Below are positions 33,312 to 46,601 of a stretch of 64,000 bases of DNA, one piece after another (the stretch's first letter is position 1; each line of letters opens with the position of its first letter). The stretch spans positions 62,001 through 126,000 of the forward strand of contig CALMJS010000020.1 in NCBI GenBank assembly GCA_937864535.1, read 5' to 3'. A model generated the notes under the pieces. The model searched no databases. It saw only the letters and a program-made list of their open reading frames with translations, and was not told the origin of the DNA. The translations under genes were made by a program, and so were the position numbers. The stretch is from an uncultured Paracoccaceae bacterium. Lineage in GTDB: Bacteria; Pseudomonadota; Alphaproteobacteria; Rhodobacterales; Rhodobacteraceae.

Positions 33312-36300
33312 TTAGACCCCTAACGGTCGTCTGAGGTCAAGGGTGAAGGGGAACTCTCTGTTGACCCGTTCGGTTCCGACCACGGGGAAATGCCCCGGAC
33401 GGTAGCCATGCGGCTGGAACCGCGCCAGACGCCGCGCCTGCGCCTCGTTGCCATTCACAGGGAAGGTGTCATAGTTCCGCCCACCGGGGTGCGCCACCTG
33501 ATAGACACAGCCGCCCAACGGGCGACCTGACCATTTATCAAAGATATCAAAGGTTAGCGGTGCATCAATCGGCAGAACGGGATGCATGGCCGAGGCGGGT
33601 TGCCACGCCTTGAACCGGACACCACCGACCGACTGGCCCGCGCCTATCGCCGTCAGGGGAACGCGCCGCCCGTTGCACAGCACATCGAACCGGTCGGGGT
33701 CTGCGGTGGTCAGTGTGACCTGCAACCGTTCGGTCGAACTGTCCGTATAGCGCACCGTGCCGCCGACAGCGCCGGTTTCGCCCAGAACATGCCACGGCTC
33801 CAGTGCCTGTCGCAGCTCCAGATGGGTGCCTTCGACCTCGGTTTCGCCGCAGAAGGGGAAGCGGAATTCCAACTGCGCCTTGAACCAGTCCTCTTGCAGA
33901 GCAAAGCCATGGTCCGCCAGATCGCGCAGCACGTCGCGGAAATCCTGCCAGACGAAATGGGGCAGCATGAACCGGTCATGCAGCGCCGTGCCCCAACGGG
34001 TCAGATCGCCGTCAATCGGGTTGGCCCAGAACCGTGCGATCAGCGCCCGCAGCAGCAATTGCTGGGCCAGACTCATCCTTGCATCGGGTGGCATCTCAAA
34101 GCCCCGGAACTCGACCAGCCCCAGCCGCCCTGTGGGACCGTCGGGCGAATAGAGTTTGTCGATACAGATTTCGGCCCGGTGCGTGTTGCCGGTGACATCA
34201 GTCAAAATGTTGCGCAGCAGACGGTCGGTGAGCCACGGCAGGGGCGACAGGCCCTGACCCGGTGCGGGTATCTGCGATAGTGCGATTTCCAGTTCATAGA
34301 GGCTGTCGTGCCGGGCTTCGTCGATGCGCGGAGCCTGCGAGGTCGGGCCGATGAACAGGCCAGAGAACAGGTAGGATAGCGACGGATGCCGGTTCCAATG
34401 GATGATCAGGCTCTTGAGCAGATCGGGGCGGCGCAGGAACGGGCTGTCATTGGTCGTCTGCCCGCCCACGACGACGTGGTTGCCGCCGCCGGTGCCGGTG
34501 TGCTTGCCGTCGATCATGAATTTCTCGGCGCCCAGTCGCGACTGCCGCGCCTCCTCGTAGACGCCGGTGGTGATATCCACGCAGTCCTGCCAATTGCGGG
34601 CGGGGTGGATGTTCACCTCGATCACGCCCGGATCGGGAGCGACGCGAATAACGTTCAGGCGGGGGTCATGCGGGGGCGCATAGCCTTCGATATGGATTTT
34701 CAGGCCCAACCGCAGCGCGGCGGCTTCGGCGGAATGCAGCAGGTCCAGATAATCCTCGAGCATCGCCATCGGCGGTATGAAAACACACAGGCGGCCATCG
34801 CGGGCCTCGACCGACACGGCGGTGCGGACATGGCCTTCGATTTCGGTGATGAGCTGCGGCATCATCGCCTGCGTCGGGGTCGAGGGCACAAAGCTGGCCA
34901 TCGGTTGCGATTTGCGCCGCGCATCGTGATCCATCGGATCGGGTAGATCCGGCAAGGGGGCCGACGGGTCCATCGGATAGACATAGGGGTATTGTGCTGG
35001 CGACAGATAGGGCAGGCTGTTCAGCGGCAGACGATAGCCCACGGGGCTATCCCCCGGCACGAGGAAGACCTTACCCCGCCGTAGCCGCCACAGTTCGGAA
35101 TACCATTTGCGTCGCCCATCCTTGGCCATCCACGGCTGCACCGGCAGCACGAAACCGACCGGATCGGTTAGCCCGCGTTCAAAGACCGTCCGCAGGCGGT
35201 GGCGCTCTTCGGGGTCCTTGAGCTTGGAGTTTTCGGGGGTGACGTTGTCCGGTAGATTGGCCTCTTTGACCAGCCATTCGGCGGGGTCCTCATAGGCGGG
35301 TAGGATGTTTTCCTCTGGCAGGTCCATGTCAGCGGCGATTTCGCGTAGCAGTTCCTGCGCCTGCAACGAGGTCGCACCGTGGTTCGTCGCCTCATCGGCG
35401 ATCAGATCCGGGTTTTGCCAGATCGGCTGGCCATCGTGCCGCCAATAGAGCGAAAACGTCCAGCGGGGCAGGGTTTCGCCGGGGTACCATTTGCCCTGAC
35501 CGTAGTGCAGGAACCCGCCGGGGGCAAAGCGGCTGCGCAGGCGGCGGATCAACTGATCGGCCTTGTCCCGCTTGGTCGGACCCACGGCAGCGGTGTTCCA
35601 CTCGGCACTCTCGAAATCGTCGATCGACACAAAGGTCGGCTCGCCGCCCATCGTCAGGCGGACGTCATGATCGGCCAGCGCCTGATCGACCTTTTGCCCC
35701 AGCGCGTTCAGGTCATCCCATGCCGCATCGCTAAAGGGTTTGGTGATCCTCGGGTGTTCTGCCACCCGCGAAATCTGCATGTCGAAATCGAAACTGACCT
35801 CGACCTTGCCCGTGGCAGAAAAACCGCCGGCAATCGGTGCGGCGCTGCGGTAATGGGGCGTGGCCGCCAAGGGGATATGGCTCTCTCCGGTCAACAGGCC
35901 CGAGGTCGGGTCCAGACCGATCCAGCCTGCGCCGGGAATATAGACCTCTGCCCAGGCGTGCAGATCGGTAAAGTCCACCTCTGTGCCAGAGGGGCCGTCC
36001 AGCGCCTTGAGGTCCGGTTTCAACTGGATCAGATAGCCCGAGACGAACCGCGCGGCAAAGCCGAAATGGCGCAGCGCCTGCACCAGCATCCAGCTGCTGT
36101 CACGGCACGACCCGCTGCCGACTGTCAGGGTTTCCTCGGGGGTTTGCACGCCCGGTTCCATCCGGATGGTATAGGCGACGCGCCCCGATATCATCGCGTT
36201 CAGGTTCACCGCGAAATCGACCGTGCGACACCGATCACGGGGCACAGAGTCCAAAAATGCCTGAAATGCCGGGGTGATCGGGTCCGCTTTGCGGTAGATC

Positions 36301-36644
36301 GATAGGTCCTCTGTCAGGTCGTCGGCATAGTCAAAGGGCCATGTTTCCGCGTAATCCTCGGTGAAAAAATCAAACGGGTTATAGACGGTCATGTCCGCGG
36401 TCAGAGCGACCTCGATTTTCAACTCGGTCACCGGTTCGGGGAACACGTAACGGGCCAACCAGTTGCCAAACGGGTCCTGCTGGTGGTTCACGAAATGCCC
36501 GGCGGGCGACACCTTGAGAGAATGCGACAGGACGCGGGTGCGGCTGTGCGGAGCAGGGCGCAGGCGGATGATCTGCGGGCCGAGGATGACCGGCTTGTCA
36601 TAGGTATAATGCGTGAGGTGGTAAATGCTGGCCTTGATCGACAT
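33312..36644 (-). CDS. Transglutaminase-DUF2126 fusion protein
   Basis: A 1110-residue protein. Residues about 1-290 form a transglutaminase-like domain with Cys in [13 protein letters not shown], His in DLHAWAEVY and Asp in GLDPTSGLL. The rest is DUF2126, including [31 protein letters not shown] and [13 protein letters not shown]2126 resembles a glutamine-synthetase/ATP-grasp-like ligase region. It is the first gene of the trio, with 30 bases before the ATP-grasp gene. The function of the pair is unproven; a peptide ligase plus protease pairing is the usual proposal. Confidence 0.9.
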   Translation of the reverse strand: MSIKASIYHLTHYTYDKPVILGPQIIRLRPAPHSRTRVLSHSLKVSPAGHFVNHQQDPFGNWLARYVFPEPVTELKIEVALTADMTVYNPFDFFTEDYAETWPFDYADDLTEDLSIYRKADPITPAFQAFLDSVPRDRCRTVDFAVNLNAMISGRVAYTIRMEPGVQTPEETLTVGSGSCRDSSWMLVQALRHFGFAARFVSGYLIQLKPDLKALDGPSGTEVDFTDLHAWAEVYIPGAGWIGLDPTSGLLTGESHIPLAATPHYRSAAPIAGGFSATGKVEVSFDFDMQISRVAEHPRITKPFSDAAWDDLNALGQKVDQALADHDVRLTMGGEPTFVSIDDFESAEWNTAAVGPTKRDKADQLIRRLRSRFAPGGFLHYGQGKWYPGETLPRWTFSLYWRHDGQPIWQNPDLIADEATNHGATSLQAQELLREIAADMDLPEENILPAYEDPAEWLVKEANLPDNVTPENSKLKDPEERHRLRTVFERGLTDPVGFVLPVQPWMAKDGRRKWYSELWRLRRGKVFLVPGDSPVGYRLPLNSLPYLSPAQYPYVYPMDPSAPLPDLPDPMDHDARRKSQPMASFVPSTPTQAMMPQLITEIEGHVRTAVSVEARDGRLCVFIPPMAMLEDYLDLLHSAEAAALRLGLKIHIEGYAPPHDPRLNVIRVAPDPGVIEVNIHPARNWQDCVDITTGVYEEARQSRLGAEKFMIDGKHTGTGGGNHVVVGGQTTNDSPFLRRPDLLKSLIIHWNRHPSLSYLFSGLFIGPTSQAPRIDEARHDSLYELEIALSQIPAPGQGLSPLPWLTDRLLRNILTDVTGNTHRAEICIDKLYSPDGPTGRLGLVEFRGFEMPPDARMSLAQQLLLRALIARFWANPIDGDLTRWGTALHDRFMLPHFVWQDFRDVLRDLADHGFALQEDWFKAQLEFRFPFCGETEVEGTHLELRQALEPWHVLGETGAVGGTVRYTDSSTERLQVTLTTADPDRFDVLCNGRRVPLTAIGAGQSVGGVRFKAWQPASAMHPVLPIDAPLTFDIFDKWSGRPLGGCVYQVAHPGGRNYDTFPVNGNEAQARRLARFQPHGYRPGHFPVVGTERVNREFPFTLDLRRPLGV

Positions 36645-36702
36645 TCTCTGCCCGTTTGTCCTGACTGTGGGGACAGTGTGGGAACCGCGCCGGGCAAAGG
36701 AA

Positions 36703-36726
36703 AGCGCGGGCCCGAAGACCCGCGCT
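36703..36726 (-). terminator. Terminator after katG
   Basis: AGCGCGGG (36703-36710) and CCCGCGCT (36719-36726) form an 8-bp stem. On the minus strand it is followed by TTCCTTTG, 54 bases past the katG stop. Confidence 0.65.
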
Positions 36727-36780
36727 ATTTTGATGCAGCCGAGACTGAAAAGTCACGAGATGCCTACAATTTAGGCGACT

Positions 36781-39063
<2,283 letters not shown>

Positions 39064-39107
39064 CTACTCCTGACGCAAAGCTAGCGGTTCCATTCCATCA
39101 GGGGAAT

Positions 39108-39132
39108 TTATATTTTCTGATCGTTGTGATAA
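39108..39132. promoter_or_regulatory. A+T-rich dyad upstream of oxyR
   Basis: TTAT...TGATC...GATAA, 25 bp centred on GATC, 10 bases before the oxyR start. LysR-type regulators bind such interrupted dyads and often repress their own gene. Low match outside the arms. Confidence 0.35.
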
Positions 39133-39141
39133 GATTTACTG

Positions 39142-40026
39142 ATGATGAACCTTACTCTCAAACAACTGCGGTATTTCGATGCCGTCGCCCGGACCGGCCA
39201 TTTCGGCCAGGCGGCGGCGGAATGCGCGATCAGTCAGCCTGCTCTGTCGATGCAGATCAAGGAACTGGAACAGTCGGTCGGGATCGTGCTGTTCGAACGG
39301 ACCCACCGTCAGGTGCGATTGACCGGCTTTGGTCAGGTGTTCTGGGATCGCGCACAGACGATACTACGGTCTGTCGAGGAACTCTCGGATCTCGCGCGGG
39401 CGTCGCGGGGGCCTATGTCGGGGCGGCTGCGTCTGGGCGTCATTCCGACGGTTGCGCCGTATCTGCTGCCGCAGCTGATCGGGCATGTGTCGAAACAATA
39501 TCCCGACCTCGATCTCTATCTTCGCGAATCCATCACGCCGCGGCTGATCCAGGATCTGACCGAGGGCCGTCTGGACGCTGCCATCGTAGCCTTGCCGGTG
39601 TCAGAGGCCAGTTTGGAGGAGGTGGCGCTCTTTTCCGAAAACTTTGTGTTGGTCCGGTCGCGGTCCGAGGCGGATTTACCCGTCCCAAGCAAAGAAAACC
39701 TGCGGGATATGCGGCTGCTGCTGTTGGAAGAGGGCCATTGTTTCCGCGATCAGGCCCTGTCGTTTTGCGATATGACCGCTCAGAAGCCCAAGGAGATGCT
39801 GGAGGGCAGCACCCTGTCGACGCTGGTGCAGATGGTCGGCGCGGGCATGGGCGTGACGCTGATCCCGGATATGGCCGTGACGATCGAAACCCGGTCCGCA
39901 CCGGTCGCGATATCCCGGTTTTCCGACCCTCAGCCCAGCCGGACCATCGGTATGGTCTGGCGACGCCGGACGCCTTTGGTCAATCAGATCAAGGCTGTCG
40001 CCGACATAATGAAGCGCGAGTTTTAG
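39142..40026 (+). CDS. oxyR: Hydrogen-peroxide-sensing LysR regulator OxyR
   Basis: A 294-residue LysR regulator with an N-terminal helix-turn-helix (LTLKQLRYFDAVARTGHFGQ, then SQPALSMQIKELE). In the effector domain, GHCFRDQALSFC places Cys200 and Cys209, equal to the redox pair Cys199/Cys208 of Escherichia coli OxyR. It therefore should sense peroxide by disulfide formation and activate katG, encoded on the opposite strand 150 bases away. The ribosome site is weak. Confidence 0.95.
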   Translation: MMNLTLKQLRYFDAVARTGHFGQAAAECAISQPALSMQIKELEQSVGIVLFERTHRQVRLTGFGQVFWDRAQTILRSVEELSDLARASRGPMSGRLRLGVIPTVAPYLLPQLIGHVSKQYPDLDLYLRESITPRLIQDLTEGRLDAAIVALPVSEASLEEVALFSENFVLVRSRSEADLPVPSKENLRDMRLLLLEEGHCFRDQALSFCDMTAQKPKEMLEGSTLSTLVQMVGAGMGVTLIPDMAVTIETRSAPVAISRFSDPQPSRTIGMVWRRRTPLVNQIKAVADIMKREF

Positions 40027-40112
40027 GCTATGTTACTATCCTAACGGGCATGCGCCTAAAGGTAGGGGGAAACGCGACGTAATGGACCTACAGTCTCATA
40101 AGGTACTCACCC

Positions 40113-42284
40113 ATGCTCGCATCCACTCGACTAGCGATAAAGCTACCCGCAGCCTTCTTGGCGCTGACCGTGTCCAGCGTCCTGCTTGTTGCGATCATTT
40201 CCTATATGTTTTTGCGGAATGATCTGCGCATTCAGGCTGACTTCGCACTGACCAATGCGGCCAATCAGCGAACCGCTGACGCGCAGGAAACATTGTCTGG
40301 CGTTGAATCTCTGCTCGAACTGTTGTCGAGGGATGTGGCTGTCTCCAGCTTTGTCAATTCCATGACAGGTGCGTTTATCGTGGTGGACGAGACCCAGTCC
40401 GACCCGACCACCTATCTGCGCAAGCTTTTTGTAGACGGGAACAGCAATGCCCCGGCGCAACGGTATTTGCTGGCAGAGGGCGCGGACGATCTGACCCCCT
40501 ATTCGGCCCTGCACGCGGGTTGGCAGGACTGGGTGACCCGTCTGGTTCAGCATGTGGGGGCACGGGACCTGTATGTCGCCGATCTTGACGGCAATATCGT
40601 CTATTCCTGGAACAAGGGCAGTGAATTCGCCCAGTCGATCAACGGAGGCTCGCTGCCCCAGTCGGCGCTGACGGCGCAACTGAACCGCGCCCTGACCTCG
40701 GATGGTGTGTCGTTCACCTCGTTCGAAGTTTACTCGGGTCTGAACGAGCACATCAGCTTTGGGTCTGTGCCGGTGTTCGATAACGAAGGCGCGAAAATCG
40801 GTGCGATTGCGATTGCGTTCCCGATCTCGATGCTCGACGGCGCATTGGCCAAGCCGATGGGTATGCATTATAGCGTCCACACGATCCTTGTGAGCAAGAA
40901 TGGCGAAGCTCTCGTCGGTCACGATGATGATGCCGCTGGCGGCCATTCGGACGAGGATGTCATGGGTGGCATCAGCAATTCCGAACTGGCGCAGGCTGCG
41001 CTCGCCGCAAGCACACTCGTAGAGATCGACCGGACCCGTTTTGACGGGCTGGAAATGGTCACGACCTATCGCAGCGTCGAGCTGGCAGGCCAGAAATATG
41101 GACTGATCGTCGAAGCCGAAAAAGAACAAGTATTTGCAAAGGCTGGCCAGTTGCGGCTGGTCATGGGCGGCATCGTCCTGGCTGTTCTGGCACTTAGCGC
41201 GCTGGTCGGTCTGTGGGTGGCCCGGTCTATCGTTCGTCCGCTGGACAAGATGCGGGAAACGCTGGACACGATGGCCCAGAACAAGGACCTCTCGGCCCGG
41301 TTCAACGTTGAGTCCAATGACGAAGTCGGTGCCTCTGCCCGGGCTGTGGGCGCAATTGTCGAGGTGATGGATCAGACCTTGATCAGTTTCCGTCGCGAGA
41401 CAGTCGGGGTGTCGGGTGTTGCGCAGGAACTGTCCCATCTGGCGCAGGGTCTGGCTGCGAACGCGGAAATTCAGGCCGAAGCGGTCGAAGAACTGTCCGC
41501 CGCCGCCGAAGAAACCAACCAGCAGGTTCAGTCCGGCAGCGCTGCGGCCAAGGACATGGGCCGTCTGGCCTCGGCCACCTATTCGGTCGCTCAGGAAGGC
41601 AAGGAAAAGGTCACGCGGATGGTGAGCGCGATGAGCGACATCAGCCAGTCCTCCGAAGAAATCGGTAAGACCATCAAGGTTATCGACGAAATTGCATTCC
41701 AGACCAACCTCTTGGCTCTGAACGCTGCCGTCGAGGCCGCCCGTGCGGGCACCCATGGCCGCGGGTTCTCTGTCGTGGCCCAAGAGGTGCGCAACCTTGC
41801 GGCACGCTCTGCCAAGGCCGCTCAGGAGACCCGGTCGCTGATCGAGAAATCGGCCAATCAGGTGCGTCTGGGTGTGGATGTGTCCAACGATACCTTTACC
41901 GCGTTCGACAATATCGCCAACGACGTGGGCAAGGTTGTGACGCTGATCCAGGACATCGTGCAATCGGTAGACGAACAGGCCAAGTCGGTCACGCATATGA
42001 ATACCGCGATCAGCTCGGTCGCACAGATTGCCCGTGACAGTACCTCGCAGGCCGATCTGATCGCGCAGACCGCTGAAAACCTGACGGGAACCAACGCATC
42101 GCTGCTGAAACATCTGGGTCAGTTCCGCCTGTCGGGCGGCATCCCCGATCAGCCGGTGACCATGTCGACCTCGGATCTGCGCAAGGGCCGTGGCTCCAGT
42201 TCGGCGCCGTCGAACCTGTCAACCCGGCCGGCGCGGTCCGTTATGAACATTGACCATGACGAACGATCGTTCGGATCGTTCTAA
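40113..42284 (+). CDS. Methyl-accepting chemotaxis protein with large periplasmic sensor
   Basis: A 723-residue receptor. One membrane segment is at about residues 12-33 and the other at about 345-370. A roughly 310-residue Cache-like sensor lies between them, followed by a HAMP linker (ARSIVRPLDKMRETLDTM). The signalling domain has the conserved tip EIAFQTNLLALNAAVEAARA. It relays a periplasmic ligand signal to CheA/CheW. No che gene is nearby. The gene following after 12 bases codes for a small secreted protein. Confidence 0.92.
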   Translation: MLASTRLAIKLPAAFLALTVSSVLLVAIISYMFLRNDLRIQADFALTNAANQRTADAQETLSGVESLLELLSRDVAVSSFVNSMTGAFIVVDETQSDPTTYLRKLFVDGNSNAPAQRYLLAEGADDLTPYSALHAGWQDWVTRLVQHVGARDLYVADLDGNIVYSWNKGSEFAQSINGGSLPQSALTAQLNRALTSDGVSFTSFEVYSGLNEHISFGSVPVFDNEGAKIGAIAIAFPISMLDGALAKPMGMHYSVHTILVSKNGEALVGHDDDAAGGHSDEDVMGGISNSELAQAALAASTLVEIDRTRFDGLEMVTTYRSVELAGQKYGLIVEAEKEQVFAKAGQLRLVMGGIVLAVLALSALVGLWVARSIVRPLDKMRETLDTMAQNKDLSARFNVESNDEVGASARAVGAIVEVMDQTLISFRRETVGVSGVAQELSHLAQGLAANAEIQAEAVEELSAAAEETNQQVQSGSAAAKDMGRLASATYSVAQEGKEKVTRMVSAMSDISQSSEEIGKTIKVIDEIAFQTNLLALNAAVEAARAGTHGRGFSVVAQEVRNLAARSAKAAQETRSLIEKSANQVRLGVDVSNDTFTAFDNIANDVGKVVTLIQDIVQSVDEQAKSVTHMNTAISSVAQIARDSTSQADLIAQTAENLTGTNASLLKHLGQFRLSGGIPDQPVTMSTSDLRKGRGSSSAPSNLSTRPARSVMNIDHDERSFGSF

Positions 42285-42296
42285 GAGGGTTCAGAG

Positions 42297-42860
42297 ATGA
42301 AAAAAATCTATCGTTTTCTGGCTGTTCTGATCGTCGGCGGCGCTGGCGCGGCGGTTGCTCAGGACGCACGGCTCTTGGATGAGGTTCAGGTCGCGCAATA
42401 TCGCGCCTGGGCCCAGTCGCCAGAGATCGTCGCGGCCGTTCAGGCCCAGAACAAAGAGACCACCGAGTATTCCGAGCGCGCCATCCTCGCGCTGGATAAA
42501 ATCTGGCGGGGCGAGGTCATCCTGAACGGCGGCCCGATCATGTCGCCCGTGATGGACAGCCCGGTTTCGGATTTCCTGCGCGCCGAAGTTGCTGAATCGC
42601 ACGGCATACTGTCAGAGATCATCCTGATGGATGCCAAGGGGTTGAACGTCGGAGCCAGCTCGCCGACCTCTGACTTTTGGCAGGGAGACGAGTCGAAGCA
42701 CTCGGAAACCTACCCCAAGGGGTTCTACGCGGTCCATTATTCCGAGGTCGAGTTCGACTCTTCGACCCAGAGCTATCAGCAACAGGTGTCGTTCGTTGTC
42801 GCCGATCCTCTCACGCAGACGCCGATCGGGGCGATGACGCTGGGCGTCTATCGCCGCTGA
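42297..42860 (+). CDS. Small secreted PDC/Cache-like protein, partner of the chemoreceptor
   Basis: A 187-residue protein with a signal peptide ending in AAVAQ (about residue 22). The rest reads like a single PDC sensor domain: an initial helix (DEVQVAQYRAWAQSPEIVAAV), then ILMDAKGLNVGASSPTSDFWQGDE and a strand ending PIGAMTLGVYRR. A PDC domain without a membrane anchor suggests a periplasmic binding component, possibly presenting ligand to the receptor encoded just upstream. GAGGGTTCAGAG is upstream of the ATG. Its stop abuts the YbaK stop on the other strand (TGATCA). Confidence 0.7.
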   Translation: MKKIYRFLAVLIVGGAGAAVAQDARLLDEVQVAQYRAWAQSPEIVAAVQAQNKETTEYSERAILALDKIWRGEVILNGGPIMSPVMDSPVSDFLRAEVAESHGILSEIILMDAKGLNVGASSPTSDFWQGDESKHSETYPKGFYAVHYSEVEFDSSTQSYQQQVSFVVADPLTQTPIGAMTLGVYRR

Positions 42861-43337
42861 TCACTCGGCACACAGGGGGTGAGCCTCTGCCTTGGCGGCG
42901 CGCATTGCATCTGCCGGGCTGAGGCGCACCATCATGCCGCGCTTGCCGCCGTTGATCACCACGGTATCGTGATGCATCGCAGCCTGCTCCATTGCCGTGG
43001 GGCAGGCTCTTTTCTGACCAAAGGGGCTAATCCCGCCGGTATGAAATCCGGTCAGCCGCTCTGCCTTGTCCGGGGGCATCATCTGGGCCGATTTCCCGCC
43101 AAAGGCGCTGGCCACCTTTTTCATCGACAGGCTGTTGCCCGAGGGGATGACCACGCAGGCGGGCCTGTCATCAACCAGAACCATGAGCGTTTTCAGAACC
43201 TTTTGGGGGTCCTCTCCGATGGCGCTGGCGGCATGTAGACCGATTTTGTCCTGACCCTGTACATAGTCATATTCGATCACCTCGTAGGTGATCTTGGCAG
43301 CGCTGAGGGCGCGGGTGGCTGGGGTCTGTGTGGCCAT
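42861..43337 (-). CDS. ybaK: Cys-tRNA(Pro)/Cys-tRNA(Cys) deacylase YbaK/EbsC family
   Basis: A 158-residue single-domain deacylase. The lysine in KVLKTLMVLV and the GGISPFGQKR motif are the family's substrate-site features. It hydrolyses Cys mischarged onto tRNA-Pro. The length fits the stand-alone YbaK proteins. It lies 11 bases downstream of TrkH on the same strand. Confidence 0.9.
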   Translation of the reverse strand: MATQTPATRALSAAKITYEVIEYDYVQGQDKIGLHAASAIGEDPQKVLKTLMVLVDDRPACVVIPSGNSLSMKKVASAFGGKSAQMMPPDKAERLTGFHTGGISPFGQKRACPTAMEQAAMHHDTVVINGGKRGMMVRLSPADAMRAAKAEAHPLCAE

Positions 43338-43348
43338 CTGTCAATCCG

Positions 43349-44860
43349 TCAGGCGTGAACTTCGCGCCAAAAGGCGGGTAGCAAGAGAACAAAAAACGTC
43401 AGCATTTCCAGCCGTCCAAGATACATGCCAAAGGCCAGAACGACCTTTGCCTCGTCAGAGAGGGTCGCAAAGTTGCCAGCCGGCCCGATGATCGGACCAA
43501 CGCCCGGTCCAACGTTTGCCAGTGCCGTCAGGGCGCCGCTGGCGGCAGTGGACAGATCCAGTCCGAGCAGCGTCAAAACCACCGACAACAGGCTGAAGGT
43601 CACCAGATAAAAGGTCATAAAGGTGATCACGCCGGACATTACGTCCGGTTCGATCATCCGGCCCTCATAGCGGATGCGGGTGATCCGCGCCGGGTTTTGC
43701 ACCGACAACAGTTGGGCAACGATCGCCCGGGCGCAGATCAGCCAGCGCATCGCCTTGGCGCCGCCAGCGGTCGATCCCGTGCAGCCGCCCACCGCCGTGA
43801 GCAGGAAGAACGCCACCACGAAAATCGGCCCCCAGAGGGTGTAATCCGTGGTCGCGTAGCCAGTGGTCGTCACGACCGACACCACGTTGAACGCCACGAG
43901 TCGCAGCGCCTCCAGGTAGTTGATGCCGTTTGAAATGCTCAGCCAGATCGACATCGCCATGATGACCGCCAGCAGGCTCCAGAGCATGGCCTCGACCTGT
44001 TCGCTACGGAACGCACCGCGATGGATCATGCGGATGTACCACGCGAATGGCAGCCCGCCGAGCAGCATGAAAAACGTGCAGGACCACTGGAGGAACGGGC
44101 TGGTGAAATGGCCAAAGGACGCATCATAGCCGGAATAGCCGCCCGTCGACAGCGTGGTCATCGCGTGTGTTACGGCGTCAAACGTGTTCATGCCGCCGAT
44201 CAGATAGACCAGCGCGCAGACAGCGATCAGCCCCAGATAGACCTGTAGCGTGGCGGTCGCGAACTGTGCCGAACTGCGCAGTGCCTTTTCGCCTTTGTCA
44301 GAGCTCTCGGTGCGAAACAGCTGCATGCCGCCGACCTTCATGATTGGCAGCAGAGCCATCGCCGTCACGATAAAGCCGACGCCACCAACCGCCTGTAGCG
44401 CGGCCCGCCAAAAAATGATGCCGCGCGGGGTTTGATCCAGTCCGACCATCACCGTCGATCCGGTGGTGGTGATGCCTGACATCGCCTCGAACAGGGCATC
44501 GACCGGCGAAAGCCCCCAGAACATGAGCGGTACGGCACCGGCACTGGCCGCGACCCACCAGACAGACGAGGTCAGGATAAAGGTATGCAGGCGGTTCAAC
44601 CCGTCGAGATTGCGGTTGGACGCAAGGCTCATCGACCCGCCAATGAGCGCTGTCAGCACCCCGGCAAAGAAGAATTCCGAGGAAGTGCTGGGAAAGAGCA
44701 GGGCGTCGACAAACATCAACCCCGCAAAGAACAGCATCACGAGGCCGTTCAGGTAAACGATAAAGCTCATGACCGTTGCGGGCGACCGCCGCGAGTGGAA
44801 CCTGACATCCTGTCCAATCCTGTTGTGACCACCCGGGGCATCGGTGCCCCGTTCGGACAT
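43349..44860 (-). CDS. trkH: Trk-type potassium uptake protein TrkH
   Basis: A 503-residue membrane protein with about ten hydrophobic segments. The four selectivity-filter loops are visible: GITTTGSTVM, TTLSTGGYSGYD, VVTTTGYATTD and ALANVGPGVG. It forms the K+ pore that works with a TrkA-type regulator located elsewhere. The start is uncertain: 44860 has AGGAG directly against it, and an internal Met at 44770 begins the hydrophobic part. Confidence 0.92.
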   Translation of the reverse strand: MSERGTDAPGGHNRIGQDVRFHSRRSPATVMSFIVYLNGLVMLFFAGLMFVDALLFPSTSSEFFFAGVLTALIGGSMSLASNRNLDGLNRLHTFILTSSVWWVAASAGAVPLMFWGLSPVDALFEAMSGITTTGSTVMVGLDQTPRGIIFWRAALQAVGGVGFIVTAMALLPIMKVGGMQLFRTESSDKGEKALRSSAQFATATLQVYLGLIAVCALVYLIGGMNTFDAVTHAMTTLSTGGYSGYDASFGHFTSPFLQWSCTFFMLLGGLPFAWYIRMIHRGAFRSEQVEAMLWSLLAVIMAMSIWLSISNGINYLEALRLVAFNVVSVVTTTGYATTDYTLWGPIFVVAFFLLTAVGGCTGSTAGGAKAMRWLICARAIVAQLLSVQNPARITRIRYEGRMIEPDVMSGVITFMTFYLVTFSLLSVVLTLLGLDLSTAASGALTALANVGPGVGPIIGPAGNFATLSDEAKVVLAFGMYLGRLEMLTFFVLLLPAFWREVHA

Positions 44861-44925
44861 CTCCTAGAATTGTCGAAGTCATCGGTAGAGACAATGGCTT
44901 GGCTGCGGTGCGGCGTTATTGGGCT

Positions 44926-46287
44926 CTAGCTGGGCTGTTTTTGCAATAGTGCCTCTGACCAGATTTTGGCGTAGCGGCGCATTCGGTCCTGATCGGTCGG
45001 TGCAATAACCTGTGTCTGTGGTGCACTAGCGTCCGGCAGGCACAGCAGGGCAGCACCGACACTGGTTCCCGTGGCGCTGGCGGCGATTTCGATGCCGTCC
45101 GGACGCAGACAGGCCAACATGGCAAGGTAATCGCTGTTGCGGGCAAAGGGGCCTTCGATCACCGTCGGGCCAGCGGCCCCGATCAGCGTCAGGCAGGTGT
45201 CTGTCATCAGCGCCAGGTAATAGGACAGCGCGACAATCTCTTGGCCTTCGGTCTGCGGCTTGGCGGTCCAGCTGTGGGTGCGTCCGGCAAACGGGCCGGT
45301 GGTTGGCTCGATCGCGGGCAGCAGGCAGAGGCCGTCCAGAACCGCGTCGCGATCCGCTTGGGTCGGGGTGATCGTGCGTCCCTGACGGATCAGGTCATAT
45401 TCCCGTCCGCCCATGAACCGCGCGGTAGGAACCGGCTGGCCCAAGGCGTTGACGTTCATCAGTGTATCCAGCGCCGGATCGAGTGCGGGCACTGTCGCGC
45501 CCATCCCCATGACGATGACCCATGTTCCCGTCGAAACCACGGAAAACGCCCCCGTCCGTCCCAGCAAATGCGGATAGAGCGAGGCGTTTGAATCGTGAAT
45601 GCCGACCCGCACGGGCGTCTCTGCCGGTAGGCCGGTCGCCCGGGCGATGTCCGCCGAAATGGTGCCCAGAACATCGCTGGATTTGCGCGCGGGGGCGATC
45701 AGATCACGGATGCCCAGCGTATCGACCAGCGGGGAAAAATCCCCTGCCTCCGGGCTCCACAGGTCGGTATGGCAGCCTAGGCTGGTCACATCCGTAGCCA
45801 GAGCCCCGGTCAGCCGATAGCCCCAGTACTGCGGATAGGTCACAATCGCCTGCAACCGGTCCCGCAAGGTCGGGTCCGTGTTGAACATCCAGTGTAATTG
45901 CGCCCCGACATTCAGCCCCATCGGTAGCCGGGGTGATCCGGTCTGCACGAAATTGGGGCGTAGGGCGGCATATTGTGCTGACAGGCTGTCCGGCCCGCCG
46001 TGTTCGTAATCCAGCATCGGCACCGCCTGTCCGTCCCCGTCGATCAGGGTGACCGACGCGCCATGGGTGGTGATGCTGATCTCGTCAATCTCATGCGTCC
46101 GGTGATATTCGGCCAGCCCGGACAGGAAAAACGCCCAATGGCCATCCAGATCGAAATGCGGCCAAGGACCATCGGTCAGGACGGTATTGGGCCGTGTCAT
46201 CACGGCGATCTCTGACAGGCTGCTGCCGTCGACCAAGGCCAATTTGGCGTTGGTCTTGCCGACATCGATAACGGCGATATGGGTCAT
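44926..46287 (-). CDS. rhaK: FGGY-family L-rhamnulose kinase (RhaK)
   Basis: A 453-residue sugar kinase. The N-terminal [17 protein letters not shown] is the phosphate-binding loop, [11 protein letters not shown] carries the catalytic Asp and [13 protein letters not shown] the adenosine region. The position as last gene of the rhaSTPQUK series matches Rhizobium leguminosarum, where RhaK phosphorylates L-rhamnulose and is also needed for transport. Its start overlaps the mutarotase stop by 4 bases. Confidence 0.9.
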   Translation of the reverse strand: MTHIAVIDVGKTNAKLALVDGSSLSEIAVMTRPNTVLTDGPWPHFDLDGHWAFFLSGLAEYHRTHEIDEISITTHGASVTLIDGDGQAVPMLDYEHGGPDSLSAQYAALRPNFVQTGSPRLPMGLNVGAQLHWMFNTDPTLRDRLQAIVTYPQYWGYRLTGALATDVTSLGCHTDLWSPEAGDFSPLVDTLGIRDLIAPARKSSDVLGTISADIARATGLPAETPVRVGIHDSNASLYPHLLGRTGAFSVVSTGTWVIVMGMGATVPALDPALDTLMNVNALGQPVPTARFMGGREYDLIRQGRTITPTQADRDAVLDGLCLLPAIEPTTGPFAGRTHSWTAKPQTEGQEIVALSYYLALMTDTCLTLIGAAGPTVIEGPFARNSDYLAMLACLRPDGIEIAASATGTSVGAALLCLPDASAPQTQVIAPTDQDRMRRYAKIWSEALLQKQPS

Positions 46288-46601
46288 GGCATATGAAACA
46301 CGTTGGTCAGCGGCGTCGCGACGGGTTCGTTATTGGCATGGGTTTCCATAATGTCAGCCATATAGGCCCACCATCTTTGCATCACCGGATGGGACGGCAG
46401 ATCGTCCATGCCATGCGGCGTTGTCCGCCACAGAACGCCGAACAGGGTGCTTGTGTCCTCGTCCAGATGGATCGAGTAGTCCGAGACGCCTGCCTGTTTC
46501 AGGAGAGCAGACAGCTCTGGCCAGATTTCGTCATGACGGCGCTGGTACTCGGTCTTCATGCCGGGGTTCAGGCGCATTTTGAACGCGTATTTTTCCATCA
46601 T
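46284..46601 (-). CDS. rhaU: L-rhamnose mutarotase (RhaU/RhaM)
   Basis: A 105-residue protein with the mutarotase signatures [20 protein letters not shown] (His and catalytic region) and [13 protein letters not shown]. It interconverts alpha and beta L-rhamnose. ATG at 46601 gives an ATGA overlap with the rhaQ stop; an ATG three bases later is nearly as likely. Confidence 0.93.
   Translation of the reverse strand: MMEKYAFKMRLNPGMKTEYQRRHDEIWPELSALLKQAGVSDYSIHLDEDTSTLFGVLWRTTPHGMDDLPSHPVMQRWWAYMADIMETHANNEPVATPLTNVFHMP

Noticed and set aside
40143-42113. A 656-codon minus-strand frame
   Set aside because: It is fully antisense to the chemoreceptor gene and shows no family motif.
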